This document shows positions 14,207 through 16,709 of a stretch of DNA of 16,709 bases, one piece after another. A program made the translations under genes and the position numbers. The notes below the pieces were generated by a model, which made no database searches, had not been told where the DNA came from, and saw only the letters and a program-made list of their open reading frames with translations. The stretch comes from Candidatus Cloacimonadota bacterium (GTDB lineage: Bacteria; Cloacimonadota; Cloacimonadia; Cloacimonadales; Cloacimonadaceae), in contig JAQUJJ010000080.1 in NCBI GenBank assembly GCA_028681035.1, forward strand, positions 1 through 16,709, written 5' to 3'. Every line of letters starts with the position of its first letter. Position 1 is the first letter of the stretch.

Positions 14207-14587
14207 TTGCAGATATTAAAGGTAATGTGGCGAAACTTTAATAACGACCTCAGCCAATGGTTCAAGTTCTTTCTGGTGGGAGTGGAAACCACCTGCCAAA
14301 AAGCCATTAGCGGCATTCAAACCATCGTTGCCCTGCAAAAGCAGTACCGTGAGATGATTTCCCAGCTTATGGGAAAAAGAACAAGAGTAGCAAACATCTT
14401 GTTGGACTATCTGTTTGTTCATCCGATTGTTGGGGCTGTACAAGTAAGTGAAGCCACTTCCCTGTCTCTTGTATCGGCTTATGCCCTCATTACAGAATTC
14501 GAGAAGCTGGAGATATTAACCAAAATTGCAGGGGATAAACGGGATAGAATATATAAATTTGCCGCCTACTTTAAAGTGTTTGAGTAG
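14207..14587 (+). pseudogene. C-terminal fragment of a Fic-family protein
   Basis: The 126-codon frame (TTG start, or ATG at 14225) contains NNDLSQWFKFFLVGVETT, then KRTRVANILLDYLFVHPIV and a winged-helix segment VSEATSLSLVSAYALITEFEKLEIL ending GDKRDRIYKFAAYFKVFE. This is the standard C-terminal end of bacterial Fic/Fido adenylyltransferases of the Fic-plus-wHTH type. The catalytic HPFxxGNGR region and everything before it are missing, and an in-frame stop lies directly upstream. The fragment begins about 37 bp after the end of direct repeat A, so insertion or recombination at that repeat probably removed the 5' part. It is on the plus strand, unlike the genes before it. Confidence 0.75.
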
Positions 14588-14705
14588 ATATCAGAGCTGA
14601 TGATAACAACGGTGGAGAACAAGATTTATTGACACAACAAACACGCCAGTTACCGTACTGATAATTGAGCAGTCTCTTAAAAAACGGGGGGTGTGAAAAA
14701 TTGTT

Positions 14706-14738
14706 TCTCTTGACATTTTAAGAGAGTTTGCTTAACTT
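14706..14738 (+). promoter_or_regulatory. Candidate promoter and operator for the mntA-hepT pair
   Basis: TTGACA (14710-14715) is followed after 17 nt by TAACTT (14733-14738), a weak -10. The -35 box sits inside an inverted repeat TCTCTT-N8-AAGAGA (14706-14725), which could serve as an operator for autoregulation. The -10 match is poor, so confidence is low. Confidence 0.3.
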
Positions 14739-14794
14739 AACATAGTGCTGTTTCAGAAGCCAATATTATACTAAATTAGGAGATAGAAAACTTT

Positions 14795-15103
14795 ATGCTT
14801 AAAACTGCAAACCCTCGCTTCAAGCTTATTTATGAAGCGTTCAAACCGTTTATCGATGAATATGGAATTCGCAATATTGCCGTTTTTGGATCTTATGCCA
14901 ATGGCACTGAAAAGGCTGGTAGTGATATCGATATAATCGTTGAAATGTCTAAGCAGTTTGGTTTGTTTAAATACATAGGTTTGAAGCAAGATATTGAGAA
15001 GCAGCTTGGCATGGCAATAGATTTGGTAGAAAGACAATGCTTAGAACCGTTGTTGAAAGACAGCATTCTGGCAAGTGCGGTAACGATATATGAACAGAGA
15101 TAA
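14795..15103 (+). CDS. mntA: MNT-domain nucleotidyltransferase antitoxin (MntA-like)
   Basis: The 102-residue protein has the minimal nucleotidyltransferase signature GSYANGTEKAGSDIDIIVE (Gly32-Ser33, then Asp44 and Asp46), as in MntA antitoxins. In characterised pairs MntA neutralises HepT by adding AMP groups to a tyrosine next to the HEPN active site. The GSx10DxD residues are intact here. The length is typical. The gene ends 14 nt inside hepT, showing a two-gene operon. An AGGAG lies 12 nt before the ATG, which is rather far. The pair sits in an island between two 500 bp direct repeats, on the opposite strand from the housekeeping genes. Confidence 0.88.
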   Translation: MLKTANPRFKLIYEAFKPFIDEYGIRNIAVFGSYANGTEKAGSDIDIIVEMSKQFGLFKYIGLKQDIEKQLGMAIDLVERQCLEPLLKDSILASAVTIYEQR

Positions 15104-15416
15104 AACCCTTCTCCTGATTATTGTCCGTGAGATAGATATTATTATTGGCATCATAGCCAATTTGGATGAGGCTACGTTCCTGTCTTCAGAGATAGCACAA
15201 CGAGCTGCAGTGATGACCCTGATCAATATAGGCGAAAAAGTTAAGGATTTATCGGTAGATTTCAAAGCAGGGCACTCAGACATTCCATGGAAACAAATCT
15301 CCGGTATCAGAGACATGGCAGCTCATACTTATTTAAAGCTTAATTTTAGCCGAATATGGGAAACGATTACAGTAGATTTACCAGACCTGAAGATTAAAAT
15401 ATCTGCTATCATTTAA
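15090..15416 (+). CDS. hepT: HEPN-domain (DUF86) RNase toxin, HepT-like
   Basis: The 108-residue protein is a DUF86/HEPN toxin: an alpha-helical start (LLLIIVREIDIIIGIIANL), INIGEKVKDLS, and IPWKQISGIRDMAAHTYLKL with the RX4HXY catalytic motif intact (Arg74, His79, Tyr81). HepT toxins cut RNA (tRNA in the well-studied case). Tyr81 is the residue expected to be AMPylated by MntA. The start overlaps the mntA stop by 14 nt and has no clear ribosome binding site, fitting translational coupling that keeps antitoxin ahead of toxin. Full length, no disruption seen. Confidence 0.88.
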   Translation: MNRDKTLLLIIVREIDIIIGIIANLDEATFLSSEIAQRAAVMTLINIGEKVKDLSVDFKAGHSDIPWKQISGIRDMAAHTYLKLNFSRIWETITVDLPDLKIKISAII

Positions 15417-15636
15417 TCGACTTGATTGACAATTCACGACTGTCCATAGAAGGCTGGCTCAATTATTATTCCCTGTTTCTATATCGCTATCAACGCAGTG
15501 GTCGGACGATATCACCTCTAGTATGATTCATTTAGGGGTGGAACCTCAAATTATTAGCTGGCAAGAGTCTATCTATCAAACTGTTGTGAAATGGATGAAC
15601 TTGTAGGGTTGCTCTCTTCTTAACCCTAAACAGGAG
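15417..15636. other. Gap between hepT and direct repeat B, no recognised feature
   Basis: The 220 bp contain only very short frames, such as 24 codons from the ATG at 15533. I see no conserved motif, terminator or strong hairpin. It may be a leftover of degraded sequence from the island. Confidence 0.4.
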
Positions 15637-15637
15637 C

Positions 15638-15733
15638 TACAGGTGTCTCGCCTGTACTGGAAATGCAAGCGTCTCGCTTGCAAGTTTCGGCAGGCAAGAT
15701 GCCTGCTGCTCCGGTATAGGCGGGACGCCTATA
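15638..15733. repeat. Array of four tandem hairpins, copy B
   Basis: It is the same as the array at 13635-13730, apart from one change in the first stem (ACAGGTG for ACAGGCG). That change turns a C-G pair into a T-G wobble and so keeps the stem. Confidence 0.85.
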
Positions 15734-15743
15734 GCTCCGGAAG

Positions 15744-15812
15744 TGTGGAGTCGATTTGGCTGCTGCTTATTTTACGCTTATCTCAATTTTACATAGCCAA
15801 ATGGACTACACA
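15744..15812. repeat. RAYT-type hairpin within direct repeat B
   Basis: The arms at 15744-15761 and 15795-15812 are identical to those of the unit at 13741-13808. The loop differs by small changes, giving 69 bp. Confidence 0.65.
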
Positions 15813-16157
15813 TTAATAAAGCTCGCTACTTTCGTAGGAACTGCGTCCCTCGATCGAGCCGAGGGCAGTCTCTGCGCTACGCCAACCCCATCACTTCATC
15901 ACTTTATTACCTCATCACTTCTCGATTTCTCGACCTTCCAACACATATACACTCTATACACTCATCAAAGAACTATTAGCTTCTATAATGTAAGGGGGAC
16001 AAATCTGGGATTTTGGGACAGAAGTGGGGATTATTTTTCTAAAAACACGGTTAGTTTAATTTTAAAGCGGCATTGGAAGCATGTAACTTGATGTATAATA
16101 TGTATCTACGAAGTTACTTGTTTAATTGCTTAGCAATTGGCACTTGTTAAGCAATTC

Positions 16158-16274
16158 TTAAATAACTGAATCTAGTTCCGATTCTCCTTCTTCAAACATG
16201 TTTCTGAAATGGATGTTGACCTTAGCTTCAGTGGTATGACTGCTTACGTATCTGCTATCAGCTTCTTGCGAAGC
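16158..16274 (-). pseudogene. Possible RhuM-family gene remnant
   Basis: On the minus strand 38 codons are open from a TGA (16275-16277) to a TAA (16158-16160). They include SSHTTEAKVNIHFRNMFEEG followed by ESELDSVI. The IxxHxRNxFEEGELDxxSV pattern resembles the early part of virulence RhuM-family proteins, where a winged-helix-like region is followed by this motif. No start codon with a ribosome binding site is seen and nothing downstream continues the protein, so at most it is a fragment. The match is short and rests on memory of the family. Confidence 0.35.
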
Positions 16275-16427
16275 TCACCAGCAATGAAGACCCGAGATAA
16301 AAAAGCCTTACCAAAAGACCTAGCCAAAAAACATACCCAAAAACCCTTGCCAAAAGACATACCCATAAAGTCCCATTGTTACTCTTTTAGATAGCAAATG
16401 CATATAAAAGATGAACCTAATTCCCAG
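16275..16427. other. A-rich stretch with short CCAAAAGAC-type repeats
   Basis: Between 16310 and 16365 the motifs CCAAAAGACCTA, GCCAAAAAACATACCC and GCCAAAAGACATACCC follow one another with a period near 18-20 bp. A plus-strand frame (16209-16394) crosses it, but its Lys/Pro-rich product is explained by the repeat and is not called as a gene. Confidence 0.4.
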
Positions 16428-16683
16428 CGGGACGCAAGCTGTTGACAAAGTCCCGCAGGGACGAAATATATTAGCCTGGGGTGTAGCGAAGCGAAACCCC
16501 AGGTCAGCATTAAGAGAGACATAAAGCCCTTTTAGGGCGACATATAAAGCAATATTGCAATGTGTTACCAGTTATTGTGTCACCCCCATGGGGTTTGTTT
16601 GATACTCCTATTCATACCTGAGGTTCACACCTCAGGCTAAAGTATTCCACCTCTCTCGAGGTTTGTCAACAGCATGCGTCCCG
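16428..16683. mobile_element. 256 bp miniature element with 22 bp terminal inverted repeats and internal hairpins
   Basis: The ends 16428-16449 and 16662-16683 are inverted repeats matching at 21 of 22 positions (CGGGACGCAAGCTGTTGACA at the left start). Inside are seven inverted repeats: GTCCC/GGGAC (16450-16462), CCTGGGGT/ACCCCAGG (16475-16503), GCCCT/AGGGC (16526-16538), GCAATATTGC (16549-16558), CCCCATGGGG (16585-16594), CCTGAGGT/ACCTCAGG (16617-16636) and ACCTC/GAGGT (16649-16662). There is no coding frame of note. A T-run follows the right end, so the last stems could terminate transcription. No clear target-site duplication was found. Confidence 0.65.
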
Positions 16684-16709
16684 TTTTTTTAATGAGTTCT
16701 TCTGAGCAT

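Larger units (their letters stand above)
15637..16135. repeat. Long direct repeat, copy B
   Basis: This 499 bp block is the second copy of 13634-14170 in the same orientation. It keeps the four-hairpin array, the 68-69 bp hairpin, the CCCTCG/CGAGGG stem and the GGGACA-repeat end. The middle is shorter than in copy A. Past TTGCTTAGCA the two copies diverge completely. Confidence 0.9.

Noticed and set aside
16209..16394. 61-codon plus-strand frame with Lys/Pro-rich repeats
   Set aside because: The repeats in the DNA explain the protein pattern, there is no ribosome binding site, and the opposite strand offers a better coding candidate in its first part.

Overview
The window looks like a chromosomal segment of an uncultured bacterium of the FCB group, most likely Cloacimonadota (WWE1). 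This is an inference. It rests on a secreted LVIVD-repeat protein with a YPNPF-type C-terminal sorting tail, AGGAGG-type ribosome binding sites, moderate GC content, and many small hairpin repeats between genes. No rRNA or tRNA is present to fix the taxonomy.

Layout. (1) 1-1982, minus strand: the start of the S10 ribosomal protein operon in the order promoter, rpsJ, rplC, rplD, rplW (cut by the window edge). The leader holds a strong hairpin and a 60-codon reading frame with an excellent ribosome binding site that overlaps the rpsJ start. (2) 2007-3178: a REP-associated tyrosine transposase (RAYT) surrounded by five 68-70 bp hairpin elements with a shared, polarised arm design. (3) 3186-5985, minus strand: a secreted LVIVD-repeat protein, with a cluster of hairpin repeats in its leader and upstream. 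(4) 6045-7101, minus strand: a YgjP/DUF45-type metallopeptidase followed by a TfoX-N protein. (5) 7182-13489, minus strand: two small Cys-containing unknown proteins, a type-2 isoleucyl-tRNA synthetase, and a pseudokinase-transmembrane-FGE protein. The last probably starts further upstream, at a zinc ribbon with a non-canonical start codon, and is followed by an intrinsic terminator. (6) 13634-16135, plus strand: an accessory island between two roughly 500 bp direct repeats. It contains a truncated Fic protein and an MntA-HepT (MNT/HEPN) toxin-antitoxin pair. (7) 16158-16683: a small gene remnant and a 256 bp element with 22 bp terminal inverted repeats enclosing a string of hairpins.

The housekeeping genes (ribosomal proteins, ileS) are intact and ordinary. 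The unusual material is the density of structured repeats. At least four designs occur: RAYT-type 68-70 bp hairpins, tandem short hairpins with TCT/AGA loops, a 92 bp long hairpin, and the TIR-bounded hairpin string. They occupy almost every intergenic gap and share sequence with one another. RAYT is the only mobilisation enzyme visible, so it is the natural candidate for spreading the first design. What moves the others is not visible here.
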